A DNA stretch of 64,000 nt from Mycolicibacterium celeriflavum (GCF_010731795.1 NZ_AP022591.1:4526001-4590000), one strand, 5' to 3'. Counted from the stretch's first letter, positions 16,917 to 26,497 are shown. Program-made: numbers and translations. The notes: generated by a model from the letters alone, not told the origin.

Positions 16917-18068
16917 GTGATGACCGAGAACAGAAGGCACGGCCTGTCCACCAGGGCCATCCACGCCGTCCGGCCCGACCTGACCACCGGGGCGGTCAAC
17001 GCCCCGATCTATGCCAGTTCGACGTTCGCGCAGGACGGCGTCGGCGGATTGCGCGACGGATACGAGTACGCCCGGACCGGCAATCCGACCCGGGCGGCGC
17101 TGGAGACGTCGCTGGCCGCAGTCGAAGCGGCCACCTACGGGCGGGCGTTCGCGTCCGGTATGGCCGCCACCGACTGCGCGCTGCGTGCGATTCTGCGGCC
17201 CGGCGATCACGTCGTGATGCCCGACGATGCCTACGGCGGAACGTTCCGGCTGATCGACAAGGTGTTCACCAAATGGGGCATCGACTACAGCGCAGTGTCG
17301 CTTGCCGACCTCGACGCGGTGCGCGCGGCGATCACGCCCAACACCCGGCTGATCCTGGTGGAGACGCCCACCAACCCGTTGTTGTCGATCGCCGACATCG
17401 CCGGGATCGCCCAACTCGCCGCGACCTCGAGCACGAAAGTGTTGGTGGACAACACGTTCGCCTCGCCGGCACTGCAGCAACCCCTGCTGTTGGGGGCGGA
17501 CATCGTGTTGCACTCCACCACCAAGTACATCGGCGGGCATTCCGACGTGGTGGGTGGTGCGCTGCTGACCAACGACGAGGAACTCGACTCGGCGTTCGCA
17601 TTCCTGCAGAACGGTGCGGGCGCGGTGCCCGGTCCGTTCGACGCCTACCTGACGCTGCGCGGATTGAAGACTCTGGTGCTGCGCATGCAGCGGCACAGCG
17701 ACAACGCGGCGGTGATCGCCGAGTTCCTCGACGGTCATCCCGCGATCGAGACCGTGCTCTACCCGGGGTTGCCCGAGCATCCGGGGCACGAGGTAGCGGC
17801 CAGGCAGATGACCGGGTTCGGCGGCATGGTATCGGTGCGGCTGCGCGGGGGAGCGGATGCGGCACGTAAGTTCTGTTCGCGGACAGAGGTTTTCATCCTC
17901 GCCGAGTCGTTGGGCGGCGTCGAGTCATTGATCGAGCATCCCGGTGCGATGACCCACGCCTCCACGGCCGGTTCGCAGTTGGAGGTGCCCGACGACCTGG
18001 TGCGGCTGTCGGTCGGTATCGAGGACATCGCGGACCTGCTCGCCGATGTGGAGCAAGCGCTCAGTTAG
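16917..18068 (+). CDS. metB: Cystathionine gamma-synthase/lyase MetB
   Basis: A 383-residue PLP enzyme of the Cys/Met metabolism family. Key blocks: RTGNPTRAALE, SGMAATDCALRA (phosphate-binding), NTFASPALQQPL, and STTKYIGGHSDVVGG with the PLP lysine (Lys203). In mycobacteria MetB forms or cleaves cystathionine, complementing Cbs. The start may be the GTG at 16917 or the ATG at 16920. The stop codon TAG (18066–18068) lies inside the 6-bp target duplication of the IS481 element that follows, so the IS landed exactly at the gene end without altering the protein. Confidence 0.93.
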   Translation: MMTENRRHGLSTRAIHAVRPDLTTGAVNAPIYASSTFAQDGVGGLRDGYEYARTGNPTRAALETSLAAVEAATYGRAFASGMAATDCALRAILRPGDHVVMPDDAYGGTFRLIDKVFTKWGIDYSAVSLADLDAVRAAITPNTRLILVETPTNPLLSIADIAGIAQLAATSSTKVLVDNTFASPALQQPLLLGADIVLHSTTKYIGGHSDVVGGALLTNDEELDSAFAFLQNGAGAVPGPFDAYLTLRGLKTLVLRMQRHSDNAAVIAEFLDGHPAIETVLYPGLPEHPGHEVAARQMTGFGGMVSVRLRGGADAARKFCSRTEVFILAESLGGVESLIEHPGAMTHASTAGSQLEVPDDLVRLSVGIEDIADLLADVEQALS

Positions 18069-19054
18069 CTGTACTGACCTGAGAGGTTAGGTATGCGGGT
18101 GGCGGGTGGTTGGCCGCCGAGTGCGGTGTGGCCGCGGTGATGATTGTAGGTGTGTAGCCATCTGGGGAACTCTTCGCAGCGTTCGGCGTCGCTGCGGTAG
18201 AGGCGGGCGTAGGCCCATTCATCGGCCAGGGTGCGGTGGAAGCGCTCGACCTTTCCGTTGGTCTGCGGCCGGTAGGGGCGGGTGCGGCGATGTTCGATCT
18301 CGCCGAGGGCATCCCGGAAGGTGTGCGACCGGTAGCATGATCCGTTGTCTGTTAACACTTTTCGTACTGTGAAGCCGCACTGGTTGAACCAGGCGTTCGC
18401 GCGTTGCCAGAACGCCGCGGCGGTTTCCTTGCGCTCATCTGTGAGTAGCTCGCTGTAGGCCAGGCGAGAGTGCGCATCGATGGCGGTGTGCAGGAAGTGA
18501 TAGCCGCGCAGCGGATGGCGATACTTGCTGAGTTGCCCCGAGGTCTTGTCAGCCTGCGAGTGGCGATTGCCCACAGTCCGCCCGAGCATGCGCCAGCCGC
18601 CACCGGCGGGGATCTTGCCCAGCTTCTTGACATCGATGTGCACCAGATCGCCAGGGCGAGCCGACTCCATCCGGCGGATCACCCGTCCGGTCGGCCGGTC
18701 GAGCCACCGCAACTTGGCCAGGCCGTAGCGAGTCAGCACCCGATGCACGGTGGAGGGATGGATACCCAGCAGGTAACCGATGCGCGCTGGTCCCCAGCGG
18801 CGCAGCACCCGGACCTTGATGATGCGCCGCTCGGTACGTGTCGGTGTCTGGTTGGGGCTGCGATGCGGGCGCGAACTGCGATCAACCATGCCAGCCGGCC
18901 CCTGCTCGCGGTACCGACGAACCCAACGCTGCACGGTAGTCACCGCGACCTGGAATCGCTCAGCGGCGCGTCGATACGACCAGCCGTCGTCGACCACGCA
19001 ACGGGCCAGGCGCAGACGACCGGTTTCTGATAAAGGGGCATTACTGTGGGACAC
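18065..19054 (-). CDS. IS481-family transposase
   Basis: A 329-residue DDE transposase. The N-terminal helix-turn-helix (LRLARCVVDDGWSYRRAAERF, then QRWVRRYREQG) binds the ends; a second HTH follows near 80–110. The rve integrase domain has Asp141 (HIDVKKL), Asp236 (VLTDNGSC) and Glu270 (NGKVERFHRTL) as the DDE triad. The TAA stop is not inside the element: it is read on the minus strand from the flanking target duplication (18065–18067), so a different insertion site would give another C-terminus. Confidence 0.93.
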   Translation of the reverse strand: MSHSNAPLSETGRLRLARCVVDDGWSYRRAAERFQVAVTTVQRWVRRYREQGPAGMVDRSSRPHRSPNQTPTRTERRIIKVRVLRRWGPARIGYLLGIHPSTVHRVLTRYGLAKLRWLDRPTGRVIRRMESARPGDLVHIDVKKLGKIPAGGGWRMLGRTVGNRHSQADKTSGQLSKYRHPLRGYHFLHTAIDAHSRLAYSELLTDERKETAAAFWQRANAWFNQCGFTVRKVLTDNGSCYRSHTFRDALGEIEHRRTRPYRPQTNGKVERFHRTLADEWAYARLYRSDAERCEEFPRWLHTYNHHRGHTALGGQPPATRIPNLSGQYS

Positions 19055-19161
19055 GAAGACCTCCGAGATGAGTTGGTGCGTTTCTTAGCAGCTCGCACTT
19101 CACTCGGAGGTCTTCGTCATGTCACCTCGCCACGCCGTACCTAACGTCCGTGGTCAGTACA
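18070..19161 (-). mobile_element. IS481-family insertion sequence with 6-bp target duplication
   Basis: A 1,092-bp element. Terminal inverted repeats start TGTACTGACC at the left (18070) and read TGTACTGACC on the opposite strand at the right end (19161), with further similarity (GTTAGGTA) inside. The direct repeat GTTAGC flanks both sides (18064–18069 and 19162–19167). One transposase gene fills it. Clear ends, an intact gene and a perfect duplication indicate a recent insertion. Confidence 0.95.
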
Positions 19162-19182
19162 GTTAGCTGCGCAACAACGGGA

Positions 19183-19845
19183 CTACGCCAGCGCCTGCCG
19201 CAACGCCGACGCGGTGATCGCCAGGTTCACTTCGGGCAGCCCGGTCGGGTACTCGTCGACCCAACTGCCCAGTGAGATCTCGCCCGCCCGCGCGTGCACC
19301 CACCGCCATCCGCGGTCGTTGAGGCTCAGCAGCGCACCCAGTCCGTCGACCGCATGCAGCAGCGAGATGATCGCCGCCGTCGTCGGTGTGGGCGGCTGGC
19401 GGTCGAACAGTGCCGACAACAGCGCCGAACGGGCCCACCCGGCGCGGTCGCGGTTGGTCAGCGGCCACGCGAAGTCGTGGCCGAATCGCTTGTCCGGCAA
19501 TGGGACACACCGAATCTGCCCGGTGCGCTCCAATTGGCCGGCGATATGGCCCTCGGTGTGCTTGGCCAGCCGCTTCACCGCCGTTTTTGGGCGCAGCGGG
19601 CGACGCTGCAACAGTTGGAACGCCGGCTCGGCCACCGGGTCCATCACGCCCGGCACCGACAACGCGATCAGGTAACCGCGTTCGACGGCCTCACCGTCGA
19701 TCGACGGCCGGATGCGGCAGGCGTGCGCCAGATCGAGCAGGACCGCGGCCGACAGCACCCGCTCGCGGCGGTGACGGTCCAGAACCGGCTGCGCGGACGC
19801 GTTGTCGACCAACAGGAGGAACAGGTCCTCGGCGATCTGCGCCAT
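19183..19845 (-). CDS. GPP34 (Golgi phosphoprotein 3-like) family protein
   Basis: A 220-residue protein with the actinobacterial GPP34 pattern: an N-terminal MAQIAEDLFLLLVD helix, LSAAVLLDLAHACRIRPS, then PLRPKTAVKRLAK and the aromatic/charged block GHDFAWPLTNRDRAGW. In eukaryotes this fold binds phosphatidylinositol-4-phosphate on Golgi membranes; in bacteria the role is unknown. No signal peptide. It lies between the IS481 element and a 25-bp tandem repeat that forms its immediate upstream region. Confidence 0.8.
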   Translation of the reverse strand: MAQIAEDLFLLLVDNASAQPVLDRHRRERVLSAAVLLDLAHACRIRPSIDGEAVERGYLIALSVPGVMDPVAEPAFQLLQRRPLRPKTAVKRLAKHTEGHIAGQLERTGQIRCVPLPDKRFGHDFAWPLTNRDRAGWARSALLSALFDRQPPTPTTAAIISLLHAVDGLGALLSLNDRGWRWVHARAGEISLGSWVDEYPTGLPEVNLAITASALRQALA

Positions 19846-19867
19846 GAGCGGATGCTAAACCGCACCG

Positions 19868-19966
19868 CGCCGGGGCGCGTATTCAGCTGGGGCGCCGGGG
19901 CGCGTATTCAGCTGGGGCGCCGGGGCGCGTATTCAGCTGGGGCGCCGGGGCGCGTATTCAGCTGGC
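19868..19966. repeat. Tandem repeat, 25-bp unit, four copies (VNTR-like)
   Basis: Four head-to-tail copies of a 25-bp unit containing GGGGCGCGTATTCAGCTG begin at 19868, 19893, 19918 and 19943. The copies are identical apart from the truncated last one. The array fills the gap between the greA stop and the GPP34 start (both minus strand), so changes in copy number would alter the GPP34 leader. There are no spacers, so it is not a CRISPR array. Confidence 0.97.
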
Positions 19967-19973
19967 GGCTGTG

Positions 19974-20468
19974 TCAGGCGTGGTACGGCTCGGCCTCGAG
20001 TAGCTTCACCTTGACCGTGCTGCCGCTGGGCACCGTGTATGTGCGCACGTCACCGACCTTCGCGTCGATGAGCGCCTCGCCCAGCGGTGACTTCGGCGAG
20101 TACACCTCGAGCTTGCCGTCGCTGATGCCCTCCTGGCGGGTGGCGATCAGGAACGTCTCGGTGTCGCTCTCGTCGTCGCCGTACTGCACTTTGACCACCG
20201 AACCGGGCAGCGCGACGCCGGACTGCTTGGGCGCCTCACCGACCTTGGCGTTGTTGAGCAGCTCCTGCAGCTGACGGATTCGCGCTTCCTGCTGACCCTG
20301 TTCCTCACGAGCGGCGTGGTAACCGCCGTTCTCGCGCAGGTCACCCTCTTCGCGGCGGTCGTTGATCTCGGCGGCGATGATGGGCCGGTTGGCGATCAGC
20401 TGGTCGAGCTCCGCCTTCAACCGGTCGTATGCCTCCTGCGTCAGCCAGGTGACCTGCGTGTCGGTCAT
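19974..20468 (-). CDS. greA: Transcription elongation factor GreA
   Basis: A 164-residue factor that rescues backtracked RNA polymerase by stimulating transcript cleavage. The N-terminal coiled coil (about 1–78) carries the acidic tip in [21 protein letters not shown]; the C-terminal FKBP-like domain (about 82–160) has [14 protein letters not shown]. Length and motifs are standard. The start is ATG at 20468. The tandem repeat array begins only 8 bp beyond the stop codon. Confidence 0.95.
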   Translation of the reverse strand: MTDTQVTWLTQEAYDRLKAELDQLIANRPIIAAEINDRREEGDLRENGGYHAAREEQGQQEARIRQLQELLNNAKVGEAPKQSGVALPGSVVKVQYGDDESDTETFLIATRQEGISDGKLEVYSPKSPLGEALIDAKVGDVRTYTVPSGSTVKVKLLEAEPYHA

Positions 20469-20731
20469 GTCGTCGCGCTCCTGTCTATCTAGGTCTTGCG
20501 GTGTTCTCGCGCTGTTCTCGCGTAAGAAGTCTGGTGGTACGGCGCCGGAAGCTTGACGTGTATTGCCGCGTTCCTGAGGTCCTAATCAAGAGGGCTGATC
20601 AGAGCACCAAATGCAGCAATACACGGCCCCAGCAGGAACCGTGTACTCGAACCATGATAGCACCGCGAAGACAGCTGTTCGTCATGTATTCGCAGTTCGC
20701 CGTTTGTTGTGCCGCTCGAATCATCGTGATT
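20469..20731. promoter_or_regulatory. greA upstream region with a 10-bp inverted repeat
   Basis: This 263-bp gap precedes greA and follows the 3' end of the DUF4307 gene. CGTGTATTGC (20557–20566) and GCAATACACG (20615–20624) are exact inverted repeats 48 bp apart. GTTCCTG and CAGGAAC also pair but in a non-nested order. The region holds no supported gene and probably carries the greA promoter. Confidence 0.45.
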
Positions 20732-21154
20732 TCAGGGGCTCACCAGATACGGCGGCACATCGGTGCCGCATCCGTAAATATCCCCGATGACGGGCTGGCG
20801 GGTGGCCTTCACGGGCGCAGTCACCTGAACGGTCGTTTGCGTCGACGGAGGCACCAGCACCTCGCGCCGGCCGGTCTCTGCGCCGTCGATCGACCGGGCC
20901 CGAATAATGCACACCACCGGCCGAGACGGGTCCTCGCGGGTGACGCTGATCGTCACCGAAACGGTCTCGTCGTCGATCAACCGGTACGCGCTCAGCTCAC
21001 CCGTGACATCGTCGCTGCCGAACCGACCGAACGCCACTATCGCCACTGCGACACCGGCCGCCAGCGCGAGCACCGTGAACCCGACGGTGATCCACCGGCG
21101 GTGCCGGCGGGACAGCCGCTGGCGGCCGTAGCGCTCGGCGGGACGCTCGATCAT
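20732..21154 (-). CDS. DUF4307 family membrane-anchored protein (Rv1081c-like)
   Basis: A 140-residue protein: a basic N-terminus ([21 protein letters not shown]), one transmembrane helix (about 22–43) and an extracytoplasmic beta-rich domain with two cysteines (VVCIIRARS and IYGCGTD) that could form a disulfide. This matches the actinobacterial DUF4307 family, function unknown. It is divergent from mca, 121 bp away, a conserved arrangement in mycobacteria. Confidence 0.85.
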   Translation of the reverse strand: MIERPAERYGRQRLSRRHRRWITVGFTVLALAAGVAVAIVAFGRFGSDDVTGELSAYRLIDDETVSVTISVTREDPSRPVVCIIRARSIDGAETGRREVLVPPSTQTTVQVTAPVKATRQPVIGDIYGCGTDVPPYLVSP

Positions 21155-21275
21155 CTGGTTTTCTGGGCTCCCCGTCGGATGGATCTACAGAACTGGAACT
21201 ATAGGGCTGTCCCGATGGGTTGTTATCCCCCGGAGACGACGGATCGCGATAGTCGCGAGAGTGAGGCAGAGCAGG

Positions 21276-22145
21276 TTGAGCGAACTGCGGTTGATGGCCG
21301 TGCACGCCCACCCGGACGACGAGTCCAGCAAGGGCGCCGCCACGATGGCCCGATACGCGGACGAGGGTGTCCGCGTGCTCGTGGTGACGCTGACAGGAGG
21401 CGAGCGCGGCGACATCCTCAACCCGGCCATGGACCTGCCCGAGGTGCACGGCCGGATGGCCGAGATCCGGCGCGACGAAATGGCGAAGGCCGCCGAGATC
21501 CTCGGGGTGGAGCATCACTGGCTCGGTTTCGTCGACTCGGGCCTGCCCGAAGGCGATCCACCACCGCCGCTGCCCGACGGCTGCCTGGGCGTCGTGCCGC
21601 TCGAGCAGCCGGCCGAGGCGCTGGTCCGCGTCGTCCGCGAGTTTCGGCCGCACGTCATGACCACCTACGACGAGAACGGCGGCTATCCGCATCCGGATCA
21701 CATCCGATGCCATCAGGTGTCGATGGCCGCCTACGAGGCCGCCGGTGACTATCGTTTGTTCCCCGACGCCGGTGAACCGTGGAACATCCAGAAGCTCTAC
21801 TACACCCATGGTTTCCTGCGGCAACGGATGCAACTGCTGCAGGACGAGTTCGCCAAGCACGGTGAGGTGGGCCCGTTCGAGAAGTGGCTCAAGCACTGGG
21901 ATCCCGATCACGACATTTTCGCCAAGCGGGTGACGACCCGAATCGAGTGCGCCAAGTACTTCGCGCTGCGTGACGATGCGCTGCGCGCCCACGCCACCCA
22001 GATCGATCCCAACGGCGACTTCTTCCGCGCGCCGATCGAATGGCAGCAGCGGCTCTGGCCGACCGAGGAGTTCGAGCTGGCCCGGTCCCGGGTGCCGGTG
22101 TCGCTGCCGGAGGACGACCTCTTCGCCGGGATCGAGGACCGATGA
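21276..22145 (+). CDS. mca: Mycothiol S-conjugate amidase
   Basis: A 289-residue zinc hydrolase of the LmbE/PIG-L family. It cleaves mycothiol S-conjugates to a mercapturic acid and GlcN-inositol during detoxification. Zinc ligands are in [12 protein letters not shown] (His12, Asp14/15) and [12 protein letters not shown] (His142). The TTG at 21276 is chosen because the family starts [10 protein letters not shown] and GAGG lies 9 bases before it; an in-frame GTG lies at 21261. Its stop overlaps the next gene's ATG. Presence of mca implies mycothiol, an actinobacterial thiol. Confidence 0.93.
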   Translation: MSELRLMAVHAHPDDESSKGAATMARYADEGVRVLVVTLTGGERGDILNPAMDLPEVHGRMAEIRRDEMAKAAEILGVEHHWLGFVDSGLPEGDPPPPLPDGCLGVVPLEQPAEALVRVVREFRPHVMTTYDENGGYPHPDHIRCHQVSMAAYEAAGDYRLFPDAGEPWNIQKLYYTHGFLRQRMQLLQDEFAKHGEVGPFEKWLKHWDPDHDIFAKRVTTRIECAKYFALRDDALRAHATQIDPNGDFFRAPIEWQQRLWPTEEFELARSRVPVSLPEDDLFAGIEDR

Positions 22146-22426
22146 ACCTGATGCTCACCGTCGTCCTGCTGGCGCAGGAGCAGCCCCGGGAGACCGGTCC
22201 GGATTTCGGCAAGGCGAGCCCGCTCGGCCTGCTGGTCATCGTCCTGCTGCTGATCGGAACGTTCCTCCTGGTCCGGTCGATGAACCGGCACCTGCGAAAG
22301 GTGCCGAAGTCGTTCGAGCCGGGTGGCGCGGACGCGGATCCGACCGTTGGGCCGCCGACTGACTCCGAGGCGCCGAGCGAATCCGAAGCGCCGCCCGACG
22401 AGACGAAACGTGAGCCCGGCGGCTGA
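22142..22426 (+). CDS. Small single-pass membrane protein (Rv1083-like)
   Basis: A 94-residue protein with a hydrophobic start ([14 protein letters not shown]), a transmembrane helix (about 27–45), a basic stop-transfer segment [14 protein letters not shown] and an acidic, Ser/Pro-rich tail. Its ATG overlaps the mca stop codon (ATGA), so translation is probably coupled. The family is conserved next to mca in mycobacteria; its role is unknown. Confidence 0.85.
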   Translation: MNLMLTVVLLAQEQPRETGPDFGKASPLGLLVIVLLLIGTFLLVRSMNRHLRKVPKSFEPGGADADPTVGPPTDSEAPSESEAPPDETKREPGG

Positions 22427-22446
22427 TAGTTGGGCGGTCTTGCGGA

Positions 22447-22499
22447 CGCTAAGAGGTTGATCACCCGCACCTGCTGCGGGCGATCAACCCGTTAGAGCG
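22447..22499. repeat. Inverted repeat / probable terminator, member of a dispersed repeat
   Basis: The arm at 22447–22468 reads, on the minus strand, GCGGGTGATCAACCTCTTA plus GCG; the second arm at 22476–22499 is a near copy in the other orientation, separated by 7 bp. The stem is about 20 pairs with a few mismatches. It lies in the 101-bp gap after the mca operon and could end transcription. A single half-copy of the same sequence is at 62897–62919. Confidence 0.75.
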
Positions 22500-22527
22500 C
22501 ACGACTTCCGAGTGGCAGGGTTGAGGT

Positions 22528-24531
22528 ATGCCGAACCACCTCGCCCGGGCCACCAGTCCGTATCTGCGCCAGCACGCCGACAACCCGGTGCACTGGCAGG
22601 AGTGGACGCCCGAGGCGCTGGCCGAGGCGGCCGGTCGCGACGTGCCGATCCTGCTGTCGATCGGCTACGCCGCGTGCCACTGGTGCCACGTGATGGCGCA
22701 CGAGTCGTTCGCCGACGACGAGGTCGCTGCGGCGATGAACGACGGGTTCGTCTGCATCAAGGTCGACCGCGAGGAGCGCCCCGACCTCGATGCGGTGTAC
22801 ATGAACGCAACCGTCGCCCTGACCGGACAGGGCGGCTGGCCGATGACCTGCTTCCTCACCCCCGACGGCAGGCCGTTCTTCTGCGGGACCTACTACCCCA
22901 AGCGCACTTTCCTGCAACTGTTGGCCGCGGTGAGCGACACCTGGCGCAACCGTCGCGGCGAAGTGGAGGAGGCGTCGGACAAGATCACCGACGAGCTGCG
23001 GTCGATGGCGTCGGGCCTTCCGGGCGGCGGTCCGCCGATGCAGCCGGCCCTGTGTGATCACGCCGTCGCCACGGTGCTGCAGGACGAGGACGTCGTGCGC
23101 GGCGGATTCGCCACCAATCCGGCTGGCGCGCCGAAGTTTCCGCCGTCTGCGTTGCTCGAGGCGCTGCTGCGCAACCACGAACGCACCGGCGACATCATGC
23201 CCATGGAGACCGTGGAGCGCACCTGTAGCGCAATGGCCCGCGGCGGCATCTACGACCAGTTGGCGGGCGGGTTCGCCCGTTACAGTGTCGACGCGTCCTG
23301 GGTGGTACCGCATTTCGAGAAGATGTTGTACGACAACGCGCTGCTGCTGCGGGCCTACGCACATTGGGCGCGGCGCACGGCAAATCCTCTGGCGCACAAG
23401 GTGGCTGCTGAGACCGCAGCTTTCATGATCGGCGAACTCGGCGCCGACGGCATGTTCACTTCGTCGCTGGACGCCGACGCCGCCGGGGTGGAAGGCCTGA
23501 CGTACGTGTTTACCCCCGCGCAGTTGACCGAAGTGCTCGGTGCCGACGACGGACGTTGGGCCGCGGAACTTTTCGAAGTCACTGAGGAGGGTACCTTCGA
23601 ACACGGCGCCTCGGTGCTGCAGTTACCTCGCGACCCCGACGACCCGGAACGGTTCGTCAAGGTGCGGACTGCCCTGCTGGCGGCCAGGGTCACCCGACCG
23701 CAACCGAGCCGTGACGACAAGGTCGTCACCGCGTGGAACGGGCTGGCGATCACCGCACTCGCCGAAGCGAGCGTCGCGCTCGACCGGCCCGAATTCCTCG
23801 ACGCCGCAACGCAATGCGCGCACGCCGTCTGGAATCTGCACATGTCCGACGGCAGACTGCGGCGTGCGAGCCTCGGCGGCCTGGTCGGCGACAGTGCGGC
23901 GATCCTCGAGGACCACGCCGCGCTGGCCACCGGGCTGCTGACCCTGCATCAGATGACCGGTGACGCGGCCTGGCTGGATGCGGGATCTACGCTGCTCGAC
24001 ATCGCGCTCGACCACTTCGCCGACCCGGACCGCCCCGGCCGGTGGTTCGACACCGCCGACGACGCCGAGGCGTTGATGGTGCGGCCCGCAGATCCGCTCG
24101 ACGGCGCGACGCCCTCGGGTGCCTCGCTGATCGCTGAGGCGCTGCTCGTGGCCGCCCATCTCGCACCGGCGGAGTCGGCCGACCGCTACGCCGCTGCGGC
24201 CGAGGCGACCCTGGCTGCCGCCACGCCGATTCTGACCCGGCTGCCGCGCTCGGGCGGGCACTGGCTCGCCGTCGCTGAAGCGGCCGTGCGCGGGCCGCTC
24301 CAGATCGCGGTCGCGTGCGAGCCCGGACACTCGGAGCTGCTGGCGGCCGCGCGCCGACTCGCCCCGGGAGGAGCTGTCGTCGTCGGCGGGCCGGTGAACT
24401 CGTCGCAGCTGCTGATCGACCGCGACCGCGTCGACGGAGCCGACGCCGCCTACGTCTGCCGCGGCAGGACCTGCGACCGGCCGGTCACGTCCGCGTCGGA
24501 ACTGGCTGCTGCACTGAGTGCCTCCGTGTAG
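22528..24531 (+). CDS. Thioredoxin-domain DUF255/YyaL family protein (Rv1084-like)
   Basis: A 667-residue two-part protein. The N-terminal thioredoxin-like DUF255 domain (about 1–165) has the redox motif C50-H-W-C53 in GYAACHWCHVMAHESF and CFLTPDGRPFFCGTYYP. The remainder is an (alpha/alpha)6-barrel resembling glycosidase and N-acylglucosamine-2-epimerase folds (for example GGIYDQLAGGFARYSVD and PHFEKMLYDNALLLRAY). The family is widespread (human SPATA20); activity is unknown. No signal peptide, so it is probably cytosolic. Confidence 0.88.
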   Translation: MPNHLARATSPYLRQHADNPVHWQEWTPEALAEAAGRDVPILLSIGYAACHWCHVMAHESFADDEVAAAMNDGFVCIKVDREERPDLDAVYMNATVALTGQGGWPMTCFLTPDGRPFFCGTYYPKRTFLQLLAAVSDTWRNRRGEVEEASDKITDELRSMASGLPGGGPPMQPALCDHAVATVLQDEDVVRGGFATNPAGAPKFPPSALLEALLRNHERTGDIMPMETVERTCSAMARGGIYDQLAGGFARYSVDASWVVPHFEKMLYDNALLLRAYAHWARRTANPLAHKVAAETAAFMIGELGADGMFTSSLDADAAGVEGLTYVFTPAQLTEVLGADDGRWAAELFEVTEEGTFEHGASVLQLPRDPDDPERFVKVRTALLAARVTRPQPSRDDKVVTAWNGLAITALAEASVALDRPEFLDAATQCAHAVWNLHMSDGRLRRASLGGLVGDSAAILEDHAALATGLLTLHQMTGDAAWLDAGSTLLDIALDHFADPDRPGRWFDTADDAEALMVRPADPLDGATPSGASLIAEALLVAAHLAPAESADRYAAAAEATLAAATPILTRLPRSGGHWLAVAEAAVRGPLQIAVACEPGHSELLAAARRLAPGGAVVVGGPVNSSQLLIDRDRVDGADAAYVCRGRTCDRPVTSASELAAALSASV

Positions 24532-24541
24532 CCTTCGGCGC

Positions 24542-24913
24542 ATGTCGACCCCCGAGGACAACGCCAAGACCGTCAACCGCTACCTCGAGCTGGCCGCCCA
24601 GGGCAAGGCCGATGATATCGCCGAGCTCTACGCCGACGATGCGACCGTCGAGGACCCGGTCGGCAGCGAGGTGCACATCGGCCGCCAGGCGATCCGCGGC
24701 TTCTACGACGCGCTTCCGACGATGGGCGCACAGGCTGACGTCGTGACGCTGCGGACGCTCGGCAACGAGGCCGCGTTCTTCTGGGCGCTCACGATCAATC
24801 TCGGCGAGAACAAGATGCGCATCGAGATCATCAGCGTCATGACCTTCAACGAGGACGGCAAGATCGCGTCGATGAAGGCCTACTGGACACCGGAGAACGT
24901 CACCCAGCTTTAG
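24542..24913 (+). CDS. Ketosteroid isomerase-like (SnoaL/NTF2-fold) protein
   Basis: A 123-residue NTF2-fold protein. The segment [30 protein letters not shown] (shown in parts: [13 protein letters not shown], then [10 protein letters not shown]) is close to the bacterial delta5-3-ketosteroid isomerase pattern, in which a Tyr and an Asp shuttle the proton. A steroid role is plausible given the 3beta-HSD gene and KstR boxes elsewhere in the window, but SnoaL-like proteins are diverse and this is inference. ATG at 24542. Its stop overlaps the convergent hemolysin III-like gene by 4 bp. Confidence 0.78.
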   Translation: MSTPEDNAKTVNRYLELAAQGKADDIAELYADDATVEDPVGSEVHIGRQAIRGFYDALPTMGAQADVVTLRTLGNEAAFFWALTINLGENKMRIEIISVMTFNEDGKIASMKAYWTPENVTQL

Positions 24914-25650
24914 AAGACGGCGAACCACATCGCGATGTAGTGGCAGATCGCCGCGACCGCGGTGCATGCGTGGAAGAACTCATGGTGGCCGAACACCGAC
25001 GGCCACGGGTCGGGCCACTTGAGCGCGTACAGCACACCGCCGATGCTGTATAGCGCGCCGCCGACGATCAGCAGCACCAGCGCGGCGACGCCCGCGCCCT
25101 GGGTGATCGGGCCGACGAACCACGCCGCCACCCAACCGAGCAGGATGTAGAGCGGCACGCCCACCCACCGCGGCGCCGACGGCCAGAAACACTTGAGCAG
25201 CACGCCCGCGATCGCGCCGCCCCAGACGATCCAGAACAACACCATGCCGTCGCCCGAGGGCAGCGCCAGCAGAGCGAACGGCGTGTAGCTACCCGCGATG
25301 AACACGAAGATCATCGAGTGGTCGAGGCGCTTCATCCACTTACGCGCCGTCTCGTTCTTCCAGTTCACCCGGTGGTAGGCACCGCTGACGGTGAACATTG
25401 CGACGATCGTCAGGGTGTAGATCAGCGTCGCGATCCCGGCGCGGGTCGACTGCAGCGACCACGACACCGACACCAGCGTGGCGCCGCAGATCGCCGCGAC
25501 CACCGCCGCGTACACGTGAATCCAGCCGCGGGCGCGCGGTTTGCCGATGAAATTGGCGACGCCGTCGACGACGGCTTCCGGGAGATCCTCAGCGTGGCCG
25601 TGCGGCTTGCGGGACCGGTCGGAATCGGTGGCGTCGATGGATCGGGTCAT
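24910..25650 (-). CDS. Hemolysin III/PAQR family membrane protein (Rv1085c-like)
   Basis: A 246-residue protein with a charged N-tail and seven hydrophobic helices. Family residues visible are YHRVNW and [19 protein letters not shown] in the middle and [19 protein letters not shown] near the C-terminus; these Ser/His/Asp residues bind zinc in the PAQR/CREST hydrolase-like superfamily. Haemolytic activity is only a historical name. The ATG at 25650 has a strong GGAGGTGA ribosome binding site; the open frame further upstream has no such support. Confidence 0.88.
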   Translation of the reverse strand: MTRSIDATDSDRSRKPHGHAEDLPEAVVDGVANFIGKPRARGWIHVYAAVVAAICGATLVSVSWSLQSTRAGIATLIYTLTIVAMFTVSGAYHRVNWKNETARKWMKRLDHSMIFVFIAGSYTPFALLALPSGDGMVLFWIVWGGAIAGVLLKCFWPSAPRWVGVPLYILLGWVAAWFVGPITQGAGVAALVLLIVGGALYSIGGVLYALKWPDPWPSVFGHHEFFHACTAVAAICHYIAMWFAVF

Positions 25651-25705
25651 GTCACCTCCACTAATGCCATGGGGGTTTGTGAACCTCACAGTAGTCTGGA
25701 TCCTC

Positions 25706-26497
25706 GTGGAGCTCATTCCGCCGCGCCTCAAAGAGCCGGCCTACCGGCTGTATGAGCTGCGGTTGCGCCAGGAGCTGGCGCGGGCCAAATCCCAACTGCC
25801 GCGCCATATTGCCGTGTTGTGTGACGGCAACCGGAGGTGGGCACGTGACCTTGGCCACGATGACGTCAGCGTCGGCTACCGGATGGGCGCCCGCAAGATC
25901 GCCGAAATGCTGCGCTGGTGCCAGGACGCAGGGGTCGAGATGGCCACCGTGTATCTGCTGTCCACCGAGAACCTGCAGCGCGCACCTGACGAGCTGTCCC
26001 CGCTGATCGAGATCATCACCGACGTCGTCGAGGAGATCTGTGCGCCCGCCAACCATTGGAGCGTGCGCACCGTCGGGGACCTGGAGCTGATCGGCGAGGA
26101 GCCCGCCCGGCGGCTGCGTGACGCCGTTGAATCGACGGATGCGGCTCCGGGATGCTTTCACGTCAATCTCGCCGTCGGCTACGGCGGACGCCAGGAGATC
26201 GTCGACGCCGTCCGGCAACTGCTCGGCAAGGAACTGGCCAACGGCGTCTCCGGGGAACAGCTGATCGAGGCCGTCACCATCGACGCGATCTCGGAGAACC
26301 TCTACACCTCGGGACAACCCGACCCCGACCTCGTCATCCGCACGTCGGGGGAGCAGCGGCTGTCGGGCTTCCTGTTGTGGCAGAGCGCGTATTCGGAGAT
26401 GTGGTTCACCGAGGCCTACTGGCCGGCGTTCCGGCGCGTCGACTTCCTGCGTGCCCTGCGGGACTACACCGCGCGCCACCGCCGCTATGGCATGTGA
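25706..26497 (+). CDS. Short-chain Z-isoprenyl diphosphate synthase (Rv1086-like, (2Z,6E)-FPP synthase)
   Basis: A 263-residue cis-prenyltransferase. Motifs: [14 protein letters not shown] with catalytic Asp40, [26 protein letters not shown], and [24 protein letters not shown] for diphosphate binding. The M. tuberculosis orthologue makes (2Z,6E)-farnesyl diphosphate, the precursor for decaprenyl phosphate used in arabinogalactan and LAM synthesis. The GTG at 25706 ([11 protein letters not shown]) matches the orthologue's start; the frame is open much further upstream, across the divergent hemolysin III gene. Confidence 0.92.
   Translation: MELIPPRLKEPAYRLYELRLRQELARAKSQLPRHIAVLCDGNRRWARDLGHDDVSVGYRMGARKIAEMLRWCQDAGVEMATVYLLSTENLQRAPDELSPLIEIITDVVEEICAPANHWSVRTVGDLELIGEEPARRLRDAVESTDAAPGCFHVNLAVGYGGRQEIVDAVRQLLGKELANGVSGEQLIEAVTIDAISENLYTSGQPDPDLVIRTSGEQRLSGFLLWQSAYSEMWFTEAYWPAFRRVDFLRALRDYTARHRRYGM

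Noticed and set aside
19868-19966. Possible CRISPR array
   Set aside because: The 25-bp units are directly abutting with no spacers, and no cas genes are in the window. It is a simple tandem repeat.
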